Shown piece by piece: positions 16,581 through 25,784 of a DNA stretch of 64,000 nucleotides. The stretch is taken from contig NZ_JADMOL010000001.1 of NCBI RefSeq assembly GCF_015558675.1, forward strand, positions 258,799-322,798, in the 5' to 3' direction. How positions within the stretch are numbered: position 1 is the stretch's first letter; every line of letters begins with the position of its first letter. The notes under the pieces were generated by a model. The model was not told the origin of the DNA, made no database searches, and saw only the letters and a list, made by a program, of their open reading frames with translations. Source of the DNA: Paenibacillus sp. 1001270B_150601_E10 (lineage in GTDB: Bacteria; Bacillota; Bacilli; Paenibacillales; Paenibacillaceae). The position numbers and the translations under genes were made by a program.

Positions 16581-17594
16581 TTATGCCTGCCTGCGCTTTT
16601 TTACAACGTAGAACGTTACCGCAAGCGCTAAGATAAGCACGGTTCCCTTTATGATGTCATGTGTATAATATTGCAGATTCATCATCGTCAAACCATTGAC
16701 CAATACACCGATGAGGACAGAACCGATAAAAGTTCCAAGCACATTCGGCTTGCCCGCCCCAAATACAGAGAACCCTACAAATACAGCTGCGACAGCTTCC
16801 ATTAGAAGCGGTGCCCCAGCATCGATCTGTCCCGTACCAACACGAGAAGCAAACAAGATCCCCCCGATCGCAGCGCATATTCCAGACAGGACATATGCCC
16901 AAGTACGCACACGCTTTACCTTGATGCCTGACAGACGGGCGGCTTCCTCATTGCCACCAGTCATATACATTTGGCGGCCGAATGCCGTGTAGGTCAAAAA
17001 TACATGAGCGATCACGACGGCAAGCAGCATAAGGATGACTGGAATCGGAATTGAAAAGCTGCCGATATAGAATTCACCTTGTCCAATTGTCAGGAAGGCA
17101 TTTGACATCGTGCCTGGAGCCTTTGATCCATCAGGCAGCTGCATATTATTATAGATGGAGTACCCCTTGGTATAGGTCTTGTGGATGCCTGCGACAATGT
17201 ACATCACAGCCAGCGTAGCAAGCAAATCCGGTATTTTGAATCTAACAATAAAGAATGCATTTATGAGACCTACTGCTGCTCCAATCAGCAGCGGAACGAT
17301 AATGACTACGTACAGAGGCATCTCGTACCACACCATAAGCGAAGCAGCAGCAACCGTTGTTAGCGATACCGTTGAGCCAACGGATAAGTCAAACCCGTCC
17401 ACAATAAGCGAGAACGTAACGCCTATCGCCACGAAGGTCACAATCGATATGGATCGCAGAATATCCGCAATGTTGGAGCCGGAGAAGAAGTAATCCAGCT
17501 TAATCGCAAAGAACGCGAATACCCCCAATATGACGATTATAGCTCCATAACGGAATGCAAACTGTAGAAGCCTGTCCTTAAAAGATGATTCCAT
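16581..17594 (-). CDS. sugar ABC transporter permease (RbsC/XylH family)
   Basis: This is the membrane component of a ribose-type sugar importer. The 337-residue protein has about nine hydrophobic segments. The motif GFDLSVGSTVSL (residues about 67-78; family pattern GIDLSVGS), the EEAARLSGIK cytoplasmic loop that couples to the ATPase, and the GTGQIDAGAPLLMEAVAAVF segment are diagnostic. It is the last gene of the SBP-ATPase-permease operon. The substrate cannot be told from sequence. Confidence 0.92.
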   Translation of the reverse strand: MESSFKDRLLQFAFRYGAIIVILGVFAFFAIKLDYFFSGSNIADILRSISIVTFVAIGVTFSLIVDGFDLSVGSTVSLTTVAAASLMVWYEMPLYVVIIVPLLIGAAVGLINAFFIVRFKIPDLLATLAVMYIVAGIHKTYTKGYSIYNNMQLPDGSKAPGTMSNAFLTIGQGEFYIGSFSIPIPVILMLLAVVIAHVFLTYTAFGRQMYMTGGNEEAARLSGIKVKRVRTWAYVLSGICAAIGGILFASRVGTGQIDAGAPLLMEAVAAVFVGFSVFGAGKPNVLGTFIGSVLIGVLVNGLTMMNLQYYTHDIIKGTVLILALAVTFYVVKKRRQA

Positions 17595-17599
17595 GTGTC

Positions 17600-19186
17600 T
17601 TATTCCCCCCGCCCTGCGCTAGCATAGAACAACAATTGCTCTTGTGTCACTTCATTACGGCCAAATTGCTTGACGAATTGTCCATCGCACATTACGATTA
17701 TTCGGTCCGCTATGCCGATCGCCTCTGCCAGTTCACTCGTAAAGTACAGAATCCCTTTGTGCTGGGAGGCAAGTTCTCCAATAATCCGGAATATATCCCT
17801 CTTCGCTCCAACATCGACGCCCTTCGTCGGCTCGTCAAAGATGTATAGCCTCGCTTTGCTTTCTACCCATTTCCCAATGGATACTTTCTGCTGATTACCA
17901 CCGCTTAAGTAGGTCACTTCTGTATCATTAGAGGCAGTCTTGATCCCGAAGCGCTCGACAATTTGGCTAGACAGCTGGTTCTCTTGCTTGCTGCGAATAA
18001 ATCCGATTCGACTTAAGGTGCCGATGATCGGCAGGCTCAGATTTTTCTTCACGGACTCCTGAACAAACACCCCCTGCTTTCGTCTCTCCTCCGGAATGTG
18101 GGCAATGCCTGTCAGCAATGCATCCGAAGGGTCCTTGATGCGTACCAACTTACCGCTCATGAAAATCTGACCTTCCTCAAGTAGATCTGCCCCAGAAAGA
18201 AGCCTCGCACACTCGGTCTTCCCCGCACCGACCAAGCCTACAATTGCGACAATTTCACCGGCACGCACCGTAAAATCAACACCTCGCACCTTCGTGCCAG
18301 ACTTAAGCCCCCTTGCTTCAAGCAGCACTTCCTGAATATCGACCTTAGCCTTTGGAAATTCCTCTTGAAACTGTTCTCCAAGCATTTGGCTTATCACTTC
18401 TTCCGAACTTGTATCTACAATACGTGACGTGAACACTTGGGAACCGTCACGCATCACGGTCAATCTATCACACTCTCCGAATACTTCCGGCAGCCGATGA
18501 GAAATGAAGATGACCACAATTCCTTTGTCTCGCATCTCTCGCATAACTCGGAATAGGATCTCTGTTTCCTGCTGACTAAGCGGAGCAGTTGGTTCATCAA
18601 AAATGACAACCTTCGCTGCTTCGATGACTGTTCTCGCAATGAGCACCATTTGCTTTTCTGCAAGGCTTAGACGCTCTACAGGCTGAGCTAATGATAATGT
18701 AATTCCAAGCTGCTTACAGGCTTGCTCAGCTTGTCGCTCCATCGCAGCTGGATTTACCCACTTTCTACTGCCTGGTGCTGCCATTCGGTCCAGCAGAATA
18801 TTTTCCGCGACGCTTAGTTGTGGAACTAACGCAGTATCCACTTCTTGATATACACAATGAATCCCAAAGTGCTTGGCATCAATCGGATCCTGAATATGCA
18901 AGTGTTTCCCGTCAAGCTCGATCTGCCCTTCATCCAAGGGATATGCACCTGATAATATTTTCATTAGAGTGCTCTTGCCCGCGCCATTTGCGCCTAACAA
19001 AGCATGGATCTCTCCACCTCTTGCTTCAAAGCTGACTTGCTTCAAGGCCTTTACGCCGCTGAATGCTTTGCCAATGCCATCCATGCGAAGCAAGGAACGG
19101 GAAATGCGAGGATCCGCATTTCCCGTAGGCAAAGGCTCACTTTGATTTGACAAGGGAGCAGAGATCGAGTGATTGCTCATCCTCAT
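17600..19186 (-). CDS. sugar ABC transporter ATP-binding protein (RbsA/MglA type)
   Basis: A double ATPase that powers a sugar importer. The ATG at 19186, six bases after GGGTGGGG, gives 528 residues. Domain 1 has GANGAGKST, the LSLAEKQM signature and VVIFDEPTAPLS. Domain 2 has the degenerate Walker A GLVGAGKTE, LSGGNQQKV and LYIFDEPTKGVDVG, the arrangement expected in this family, where the second site is modified. It lies five bases upstream of the permease and eight bases after the binding protein. Confidence 0.94.
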   Translation of the reverse strand: MRMSNHSISAPLSNQSEPLPTGNADPRISRSLLRMDGIGKAFSGVKALKQVSFEARGGEIHALLGANGAGKSTLMKILSGAYPLDEGQIELDGKHLHIQDPIDAKHFGIHCVYQEVDTALVPQLSVAENILLDRMAAPGSRKWVNPAAMERQAEQACKQLGITLSLAQPVERLSLAEKQMVLIARTVIEAAKVVIFDEPTAPLSQQETEILFRVMREMRDKGIVVIFISHRLPEVFGECDRLTVMRDGSQVFTSRIVDTSSEEVISQMLGEQFQEEFPKAKVDIQEVLLEARGLKSGTKVRGVDFTVRAGEIVAIVGLVGAGKTECARLLSGADLLEEGQIFMSGKLVRIKDPSDALLTGIAHIPEERRKQGVFVQESVKKNLSLPIIGTLSRIGFIRSKQENQLSSQIVERFGIKTASNDTEVTYLSGGNQQKVSIGKWVESKARLYIFDEPTKGVDVGAKRDIFRIIGELASQHKGILYFTSELAEAIGIADRIIVMCDGQFVKQFGRNEVTQEQLLFYASAGRGE

Positions 19187-19211
19187 AGAAGTCCCCACCC
19201 TCAATCAAAAA

Positions 19212-20336
19212 TTACTTCTTATATTCCTTCATCCAGTCCTGCTCGCCTTGTGAGCTTCCGCCCCAGCCCTTCACATATTGACCGAGCTCATCCGTCGAAA
19301 TTTGCTTGTCAGTTGGCAAAGTATCGCGATGTACATACACCGGCTCTAGGATGACTTTATCTTCCGTTTGATCCCCGTGCAGCTTCTGATACAAGTAGCG
19401 AACTTGAATCCGTCCGATATCTTTTGGATCAACTGCGGCGCTTGCTATCCAAGGGCTTTTTGGATCCTGAAGCATCTGAAGATCTTCATCGCTCATATCA
19501 ATTCCATACACCTTAATGTCTGTACGCCCAGCTTGTTGAATCGCACGTGCGGCTCCCTTCGCAAATTCATCGTAGGAGGCCCATACTGCCGTAATGTCGC
19601 CTTCCTTCGGATATTGCTTCAAGATCGCCTCCATCTTGGCCTGTGTATCCAATGCCGTGCTGCTCGATACGCTGCCGAATGCTGCTATTTCTTTAATATC
19701 GGTATACTTCTTGAGAAACGCTTCATATGCAACCTGACGGCGTTCCATTGGAGCAAAGCCTGCCGTCCAGATCTTCACGATATTTCCCTTGCCTCCGGCG
19801 TCCTTAGCAAGCTGCTCAAGCGTCATTTCAGCCATTTTCTGATCGCCTTGCTCTACTACCGTAATGCCCGGTATCTCAACGAGTGCATCAAAGGCTACAA
19901 CTGGAATGTTCGCTTGCTTTGCTTTATTCATGCCAGCCGTAAGCGTTGCAGCATCGCCATGGTCGGTCAGAATGCCATCAAACTTCTGATTGACCGCCAT
20001 TTCTAATTGCGAAGCCATCTTGGACTTGTCCGTCTCCGCCACGAACGTTGTCAACTCACCGCCAAAGCGCTCCACCTCTTCCTTCACTCCTGATAAATAC
20101 TGCTGGGAAAAGGTGCCCGAATTAAACTCCATAACAAGCGCAATTTTCTTTCCTTTCAAATCCGTTGGCTGATCTGCAGGTGCTTCGATGACCGGCTCAG
20201 TCGTTCCAGCCCCCTTACCTGCATTCTCATTGCTTCCAGCCGTCTTCACTCCGCAAGCGCTCACGAGCGCCGCCAGCACGAGAAGCAAGGTCAGCATGAC
20301 CACAAATCTTTGTTTACCATGAATCCTTTGTTTCAT
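19212..20336 (-). CDS. sugar-binding lipoprotein of ABC transporter
   Basis: The extracellular solute receptor for the transporter encoded next. The ATG at 20336 gives 374 residues; the signal peptide ends in the lipobox LVSAC (C28), so it is lipid-anchored. The mature part has the two-lobed type I binding fold (KKIALVMEFNSGTFSQQYL, DGILTDHGDAATL, AVWASYDEFAKGAARAIQ, VYGIDMSDEDLQ). It looks like the ribose/galactose-like Peripla_BP_4 group. A promoter and a candidate cre site lie upstream, so carbon catabolite control is likely. Confidence 0.9.
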   Translation of the reverse strand: MKQRIHGKQRFVVMLTLLLVLAALVSACGVKTAGSNENAGKGAGTTEPVIEAPADQPTDLKGKKIALVMEFNSGTFSQQYLSGVKEEVERFGGELTTFVAETDKSKMASQLEMAVNQKFDGILTDHGDAATLTAGMNKAKQANIPVVAFDALVEIPGITVVEQGDQKMAEMTLEQLAKDAGGKGNIVKIWTAGFAPMERRQVAYEAFLKKYTDIKEIAAFGSVSSSTALDTQAKMEAILKQYPKEGDITAVWASYDEFAKGAARAIQQAGRTDIKVYGIDMSDEDLQMLQDPKSPWIASAAVDPKDIGRIQVRYLYQKLHGDQTEDKVILEPVYVHRDTLPTDKQISTDELGQYVKGWGGSSQGEQDWMKEYKK

Positions 20337-20408
20337 CTTCACATTCTCCCCCTACGTCAATCTCCTCGTGTTGAACGTTCCATGTTTTTCCTTCCGTTCA
20401 TTAACAAT

Positions 20409-20437
20409 AATATAAACGCTAATTCCTAGTATGTAAA
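20409..20437 (-). promoter_or_regulatory. promoter of the sugar ABC operon
   Basis: The minus strand has TTTACA (20432-20437), a 17-base spacer and TATATT (20409-20414), about 70 bases before the binding-protein start. Confidence 0.65.
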
Positions 20438-20481
20438 TCGGTTTTTAGTAATTAATTGACGTTTTTTATCGATGATGTCGA

Positions 20482-20496
20482 ATGTAAACGCTCTCG
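20482..20496. promoter_or_regulatory. candidate CcpA cre site
   Basis: ATGTAAACGCTCTCG matches the cre consensus WTGNAANCGNWNNCW at every fixed position except the last. It lies about 45 bases upstream of the -35 of the sugar transporter promoter; in this position it could act in activation or roadblock-free repression. Confidence 0.5.
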
Positions 20497-20510
20497 ACTC
20501 TAAAATAGAC

Positions 20511-20538
20511 AAAAAGCCCGATCTCAAAGATCGAGCTT
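20511..20538 (-). terminator. terminator after the alcohol dehydrogenase gene
   Basis: On the minus strand, AAGCTCGATCT and AGATCGGGCTT pair (one G-T) around a three-base loop, with T following. The structure is nearly symmetric and could also act from the other side. Confidence 0.75.
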
Positions 20539-20554
20539 TTCTCTCATTCAGCGA

Positions 20555-21697
20555 TTACGGCTTCAAAATGACTTTTATTGCGTCATCCTCTTTATTGTTA
20601 AATACGCGGTATCCCCACTCAGCATCCTGCAAGGGAACACGATGGGTTATGATATCTGTGGGGTCAAATATGCCTTGTTTGATTTGTTTAAAAAGTTCTG
20701 GCATGTAATGGATTACCGGAGCCTGTCCCATTTTGAGCGTAATATTGCGACTGAACAAATCTCCAAACGGAAAAGCATTATAGTTGGTCCCATACACTCC
20801 GGTCACTTGAATGGTACCGCCTTTACGGACTAGTTTGGCTGCCATCCGAAATGCGCCAAGCCCACCGCCTTGCAGCTTCAACAGTGTTTCGATTTTTTCG
20901 ATCACCGACTTCTCCGCATCGAGTCCTACACAGTCAATAACGACATCCGCTCCGCCACCGGTAAGCTCCTGCAAATGGCCGAGCAGGTCATCATGCTCCT
21001 TAAAATTAAAGGTTTCGACCTGATTGGTCTTCTTCGCATGGTGAAGGCGATATGGAACATGGTCAATGGCAATGACCCGCTTCGCTCCCTTTAGCCATGC
21101 AAACTTTTGCGCCAAGAGGCCAACAGGACCACAGCCAAGTATGATGACTGTGTCTCCAGCCTTCACCCCTGCTTGGTTCACGCTCCAATAAGCGGTTGGG
21201 ACAATATCCGAGAGGAACAGGATTGATTCATCTTCCAGCTCTGCATCCTCAGGTACTTTAAAGGGAATGAAGTTGCCATAAGGAACTCTCATCAGTTCCG
21301 CCTGTCCCCCGGCATAGCCGCCAAATGTCTCGGAATAGCCAAAGTATCCACCCGTTCCCCCATGCAAAAACTCATTTGAGTTGTCACATTGGCTCTCTAG
21401 CTGATGCTTGCAGAACCAGCACTGCCCGCAGGCGACGTTGAATGGGATAATGACCCGATCTCCTTTTTTAACTTTGGTCACCTCAGGACCTGCTTCCTCT
21501 ATAATGCCGATCGGCTCGTGTCCAATGACAAAGTCCTTTGGCATATTCGGTATCTCACCATTGTATATATGTAAATCCGAGCCGCAAATGGCCGATGTCG
21601 TAATCCGAACAATAACATCATCCTTCTTTTGCAATACAGGATCTCGTACGTCCTTTAGCTGAACATTTTTCATGCCCTGGTATGTCACTGCCTTCAT
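20555..21697 (-). CDS. zinc-dependent alcohol dehydrogenase, formaldehyde dehydrogenase-like subgroup
   Basis: An NAD-dependent medium-chain dehydrogenase. The ATG at 21697 follows AAAGGAG by eight bases; the protein has 380 residues. Catalytic zinc ligands are in CGSDLH (cysteine near 38) and GHEPIG; the structural zinc cluster is C-x2-C-x2-C with further cysteine in CGQCWFCKHQLESQC. The Rossmann loop ILGCGPVGLLAQ is present. The long insert LLKLQGGGLGAFRMA resembles the glutathione-independent formaldehyde dehydrogenase group. It stands alone between terminators; the true substrate is unknown. Confidence 0.88.
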   Translation of the reverse strand: MKAVTYQGMKNVQLKDVRDPVLQKKDDVIVRITTSAICGSDLHIYNGEIPNMPKDFVIGHEPIGIIEEAGPEVTKVKKGDRVIIPFNVACGQCWFCKHQLESQCDNSNEFLHGGTGGYFGYSETFGGYAGGQAELMRVPYGNFIPFKVPEDAELEDESILFLSDIVPTAYWSVNQAGVKAGDTVIILGCGPVGLLAQKFAWLKGAKRVIAIDHVPYRLHHAKKTNQVETFNFKEHDDLLGHLQELTGGGADVVIDCVGLDAEKSVIEKIETLLKLQGGGLGAFRMAAKLVRKGGTIQVTGVYGTNYNAFPFGDLFSRNITLKMGQAPVIHYMPELFKQIKQGIFDPTDIITHRVPLQDAEWGYRVFNNKEDDAIKVILKP

Positions 21698-21765
21698 GAT
21701 GATCACTCCTTTTCTCATCATGTAGCTTGTCCTGTTGCTTCTCCGCTATTCAGCTATTCCCATTA

Positions 21766-21794
21766 GAAAAGGGACAGCGCGTATCGCCTGTCCC
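21766..21794 (-). terminator. terminator after the 89-residue protein gene
   Basis: GGGACAG and CTGTCCC with an inner GCG/CGC on the minus strand, followed by TTTTC. Confidence 0.7.
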
Positions 21795-21827
21795 ATGATT
21801 GTCCATCATCTATTGCGTTTTCCGCGT

Positions 21828-22097
21828 TTACTTCGAATCAAGCTTCTCCAGCGCCGCATCCAGCAGTGCGTCAAAGAGATCATCGTCATCCGTCAGTCGT
21901 TGATCCAGCTTCATAAACTCCTCTTCCTCACCTGATTCAGAGGTAAAGTGAAGGCTGTAGTCCCAATCGCGTCCATTCTTGCTAAAGAAGGAAATCTCAT
22001 ATGGAAACTGATAGCCTTCAAGCCTAAAAACTGCACTTCCTTGGAGCTCCTTGTCCGTATTTTCCGTCATCTTCGCTTCTTGAATATGTAGTTCCAT
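21828..22097 (-). CDS. small acidic protein of unknown function
   Basis: An 89-residue acidic protein beginning MELHIQEAKM. The ATG at 22097 is preferred because GAGGGT lies nine bases upstream; an upstream TTG would add 12 residues. The protein ends in a clustered acidic helix (DDDDLFDALLDAALEKLD). I do not recognise a family. It stands between spoIVA and the dehydrogenase with its own terminator. Confidence 0.6.
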   Translation of the reverse strand: MELHIQEAKMTENTDKELQGSAVFRLEGYQFPYEISFFSKNGRDWDYSLHFTSESGEEEEFMKLDQRLTDDDDLFDALLDAALEKLDSK

Positions 22098-22236
22098 CTC
22101 TATTTTACCCTCATTTCTATAATCCTTAGCCAATCCAACGCACTTCTATTATCATAACCTAAAAAATCATTCTGTACAGTGTAATCTATCTGTTCCCGTG
22201 CCATTCCCCCTATATCATGGGATTGATCGATAGCAA

Positions 22237-22280
22237 GAAGAGCTCCCCATTAGATTCGTCTCTAATGCAAGGAGCTCTTC
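22237..22280. terminator. terminator between spoIVA and the small protein gene
   Basis: A perfect 10-bp stem GAAGAGCTCC / GGAGCTCTTC contains a second inner stem. A T run follows on the plus strand (CATTTTTAT) and only a weak one on the minus strand; the position suggests it ends spoIVA. Confidence 0.6.
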
Positions 22281-22286
22281 ACATTT

Positions 22287-23765
22287 TTATAGGATGATCG
22301 CGATCAATCCGCCTGATCCTTCATTGATTATGCGTCCAAGGGTTTCTTGCAGCTTATAGCGAGCGTTATCAGGCATCATTGCAATCTTGCCTGAGATACC
22401 TTCACGGACGATGGAGTGCAAAGATCTGCCGAAGATGTCAGATTCCCAAATCTTCGTCGGATCGTTCTCAAAGTCCTGCATCAGATAGCGCATCAGCTCT
22501 TCACTTTGCTTCTCGGTGCCAATAATCGGTGCAAACTCAGATTCAACATCTACTCGAATCATATGAATCGAAGGCGCTGTTGCCTTCAAGCGTACCCCAA
22601 AGCGCGAGCCTTGGCGAATGAGCTCCGGCTCATCTAGCGCCATCTCAGCAAGCGTTGGCGCTGCAATGCCATAGCCTGTTGTCTTCACCATCTCCAGTGC
22701 TTCTGCAAACCGATCATATTCGCGCTTCGCATGAGAAAATTCCTGCATCAACTGAAGAAGGTGATCCTTGCCTCGGATCTCAACTCCCACAACTTCCATC
22801 AGAATCTGATCATAGAGCTCATCTGGAGCATAGAGATCAATTTCTGCGACACCTTGGCCCATATTCATGCCGCTTAGACCCGCACGCGTGATAAAGTCAT
22901 ACTCTAGGAACTGCTGTACGACTCGGTCCACATCACGAAGTCTGCGAATATCTTTGACAGTGTCTCGCACCGAATTCTCATAGGAGCTGCGAAGCCAATG
23001 CTGTTCTTGAAGCACCATCACCCAGCTAGGCAGGTTGACGTTTACTTCGTGAACTGGGAATTCGTAGAGCACCTCGCGGAGAACTCCCATCACATCGTCC
23101 TCATTCATGTTTTGAGCACTGAGTGCGAGTACTGGAATGTCATACTTCGCTTGAAGCTCGCTGCGAAGAGCCTGCGTCTCCTCACTCTTAGGACGAGTGG
23201 AGTTGATAATCATGATGAAAGGTTTGCCCACTTGCTTGAGCTCTTCAACGACACGCTCTTCAGAAGTTACATAAGAATGGCGAGGAATCTCAGCAATCGT
23301 GCCATCAGTTGTGACGACAACACCCAGCGTGGAATGCTCCTGAATGACCTTGCGAGTTCCAATCTCAGCTGCTTCTTGGAAAGGGATTGGATCCTCGAAC
23401 CAAGGCGTGCTGATCATTCTCGGACCATTTTCATCCTCGTATCCCTTTGCGCCTTCAACCGCGTATCCAACGCAGTCAACGAGTCTGACGTTGACCTCAA
23501 GACCTTCGTCCACCTTGATTTGCACTGCATTGTTAGGTACAAACTTCGGCTCTGTCGTCATGATGGTTTTGCCCGCTGCGCTTTGAGGCAGCTCATCGAC
23601 CGCTCGGATGCGATCCGCTTCATTCGTGATATTAGGCAGCACTACGGTCTCCATAAAGCGCTTAATAAATGTCGACTTCCCCGTACGGACCGCACCAACG
23701 ACCCCGAGGTAAATATCCCCGCCGGTACGCTCGGCTATGTCCTTAAAAATGTCTACTTTCTCCAA
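22287..23765 (-). CDS. spoIVA: stage IV sporulation protein A (spore coat ATPase)
   Basis: SpoIVA polymerises on the forespore surface using ATP and forms the basement layer of the coat. The start is TTG at 23765, with GAGGAGGGG seven bases upstream; this gives LEKVDIFKDIAERTGGDIYL and 492 residues, the same length as in B. subtilis. Walker A (GAVRTGKST, residues about 24-32) and the TTEPKFVPN and DCVGY segments of its TRAFAC-type GTPase-like domain are intact, and the C-terminus GSGGLIAIIL is the conserved membrane-targeting end. Strong proof of an endospore former. Confidence 0.97.
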   Translation of the reverse strand: MEKVDIFKDIAERTGGDIYLGVVGAVRTGKSTFIKRFMETVVLPNITNEADRIRAVDELPQSAAGKTIMTTEPKFVPNNAVQIKVDEGLEVNVRLVDCVGYAVEGAKGYEDENGPRMISTPWFEDPIPFQEAAEIGTRKVIQEHSTLGVVVTTDGTIAEIPRHSYVTSEERVVEELKQVGKPFIMIINSTRPKSEETQALRSELQAKYDIPVLALSAQNMNEDDVMGVLREVLYEFPVHEVNVNLPSWVMVLQEQHWLRSSYENSVRDTVKDIRRLRDVDRVVQQFLEYDFITRAGLSGMNMGQGVAEIDLYAPDELYDQILMEVVGVEIRGKDHLLQLMQEFSHAKREYDRFAEALEMVKTTGYGIAAPTLAEMALDEPELIRQGSRFGVRLKATAPSIHMIRVDVESEFAPIIGTEKQSEELMRYLMQDFENDPTKIWESDIFGRSLHSIVREGISGKIAMMPDNARYKLQETLGRIINEGSGGLIAIIL

Positions 23766-24080
23766 ATGATATCCCCTCCTCAATTAATTCCCGACGGACT
23801 TTGACGCGACGAACGCCGCCACCGTCCATCAGAAACGATTGGCACCGTTGCTAGATTTGAGCTGTTGCCGTTGTCGCCAGTGTTCGCCGCCGAGCTAGAA
23901 CGTCGTACATGGGCATTGCGACGCAACTCGTACATGCTCTTGGACTAGTATCATCTTATTTAGAGATTCACGAGATTATGACGCATTCGCTCAAAATAAT
24001 TTCTCGGAATGTCAACATTCGCCCATTTTTCCTTCCTAGCTAGGTATATGAGGGTTTCGAGAAAGTATGCGCGTAAAAAA
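23766..24080. other. intergenic region upstream of spoIVA
   Basis: About 315 bases without a gene. The half nearest spoIVA is GC-rich with short repeated words (CGTACATG twice, CGCCGCC twice); the half near glnS is AT-rich. I looked for a sigma-E promoter for spoIVA and found no match with good spacing; GATACT near 23947 is the nearest -10-like element. No terminator is clear after glnS. Confidence 0.4.
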
Positions 24081-25760
24081 CTATTTCTTCCACGTGTCTT
24101 TCAAAGGAACGATCCGATTGAACACCAATCTTTCCTTGCTTGAGTCCTTGGCATCTTCAATAAAATAGCCATGACGCACAAATTGAACAGCTTCACCTGC
24201 ATGCAATTGAAGCATAGGTTCTGCAACTGCGTTCGTATATCTCACTAGAGAATCCGGCTGTATGCATGACGCCCAGTCAGGATGCTCCTCAGCAATATGG
24301 ACATCAGACTTTAAAAGAGAACGATATAAGCGAACTTCGAGCGGTACAGCATCCTTAGCCGACACCCAGTGAATCGTCCCTTTTACTTTTCTTCCTTTGA
24401 ATCCAGTGCCGCTCTTCGTCAGAGGATCATAGGTGCAATGCAGCTCTGTAATCAATCCGGTACGCTCATCCTTAATGGCTTGCTGACATCGAATGAAATA
24501 GGCTCCCTTTAACCGAACCTCTCCATCTCTTGTTAAGCGATGGAACCCTTCAATCGGGTTCTCCATAAAGTCTTCACGTTCGATATACAGCTCCTTTGTA
24601 AATGCGACCTCACGGCTGCCCAGCTGCTCATCCTCCGTATGGCAAGGAATCGTCAGCCACTCCACCTCTTCCTCCTTCAGGTTTGTAATGACAACCTTGA
24701 TGGGATCGATTACAATCATGTATCCCTTTGCTTTCTTCTTTAGCTCTATCCGAGCAAAATGATCGAGCAGTTGCGGATCGACTGTGGATTGGTGGCGTAT
24801 CAGTCCTAATGCATTCAACCAGCTCTTGATGCTCTCTGGACTATACCCTCTTCTGCGCATCCCTCTTAATGTCGGCAGTCTGGGATCATCCCAGCCGTCC
24901 ACGAATCCCTCTTCCACGAGCTGACGCAGATATCGCTTGCTCGTCACGGTTCCTGATACGTTTAGACGTCCGAATTCTCTTTGATAAGGAGGTTCCTCGC
25001 ATTCGAGCTGCTCCAGCACCCATTCATACAGAGGACGATGATCCTTAAATTCAATGGAACATAATGAATGGGTAATGCCTTCAATCCTATCCTGAATCGG
25101 ATGTGCAAAGTCATACATCGGATAGATGCACCAATCATTTCCCGTTCGGTAATGTTCGGTATGAATAATCCGATACAGCACGGGATCTCGAAGATTCATA
25201 TTCGGACTCCCCATATCGATCTTAGCTCTCAATACGCCGGCTCCAGCAGACATTCGACCTTCTCTCATGTCTTGAAAGCGTTCAAGATTCTCTTCAACAG
25301 ATCGGTTTCGATAGGGGCTATCCTTGCCGGCTTCCGTAAGTGTGCCGCGATACATGACCATCTCCTCATTGCGTAGCTCGCAGACATAAGCCACCCCTTT
25401 TCGAATCAGCTTTACCGCAGCTTCATAGATCATTTCTGCATAATCAGATCCATAATAGACATGATGTCCCGGATCATAGCCCAGCCATTTAATATCCTCT
25501 AATATAGCCTCTACGAATTTGGCGTCTTCTTTTAGCGGATTCGTATCGTCAAAGCGAAGATGGAATTTCCCGCCGAACTTTTGAGCGAGTGTTGCGTTCA
25601 TATGGATCGCATACGCACTGCCCACATGCAAATATCCATTCGGCTCCGGTGGAAACCTCGTACAGATCGGTCGATGGAATCTTTGACTTTGAAAATCCTT
25701 CTCCATCATTTTTTCTAGCAGATGCGACTCATTTTCATATCCAAATTCCTTTTCCATCAT
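24081..25760 (-). CDS. glnS: glutaminyl-tRNA synthetase, divergent
   Basis: GlnRS charges tRNA-Gln directly; many Firmicutes instead use GltX plus GatCAB. The ATG at 25760 follows AAAGGAGG; the protein has 559 residues. Family segments are clear: RFPPEPNGYLH, RFDDTNP, SPYRNRSVEENL, CIYPMYDFAHP, GWDDPRLPT, and the anticodon-binding beta barrels at the C-terminus. The HIGH signature reads HVGS (residues 45-48) and VMSKRK reads VTSKRY, both unusual at ATP-contact sites. A glutamine T-box precedes it. The family is certain; the altered signature leaves activity to be shown. Confidence 0.92.
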   Translation of the reverse strand: MMEKEFGYENESHLLEKMMEKDFQSQRFHRPICTRFPPEPNGYLHVGSAYAIHMNATLAQKFGGKFHLRFDDTNPLKEDAKFVEAILEDIKWLGYDPGHHVYYGSDYAEMIYEAAVKLIRKGVAYVCELRNEEMVMYRGTLTEAGKDSPYRNRSVEENLERFQDMREGRMSAGAGVLRAKIDMGSPNMNLRDPVLYRIIHTEHYRTGNDWCIYPMYDFAHPIQDRIEGITHSLCSIEFKDHRPLYEWVLEQLECEEPPYQREFGRLNVSGTVTSKRYLRQLVEEGFVDGWDDPRLPTLRGMRRRGYSPESIKSWLNALGLIRHQSTVDPQLLDHFARIELKKKAKGYMIVIDPIKVVITNLKEEEVEWLTIPCHTEDEQLGSREVAFTKELYIEREDFMENPIEGFHRLTRDGEVRLKGAYFIRCQQAIKDERTGLITELHCTYDPLTKSGTGFKGRKVKGTIHWVSAKDAVPLEVRLYRSLLKSDVHIAEEHPDWASCIQPDSLVRYTNAVAEPMLQLHAGEAVQFVRHGYFIEDAKDSSKERLVFNRIVPLKDTWKK

Positions 25761-25784
25761 CCTTACCTCCTTTATAAAATAAAA

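Noticed and set aside
19368-20006. Plus-strand open frame of 212 codons
   Set aside because: Antisense to the sugar-binding lipoprotein; cysteine/histidine-rich shadow with no family features.
22998-23804. Plus-strand open frame of 268 codons
   Set aside because: Antisense to spoIVA, whose sequence is conserved over its full length.
23766-24080. Short repeated words (CGTACATG, CGCCGCC) as a CRISPR or repeat element
   Set aside because: Only two imperfect copies, no regular spacing or spacers.
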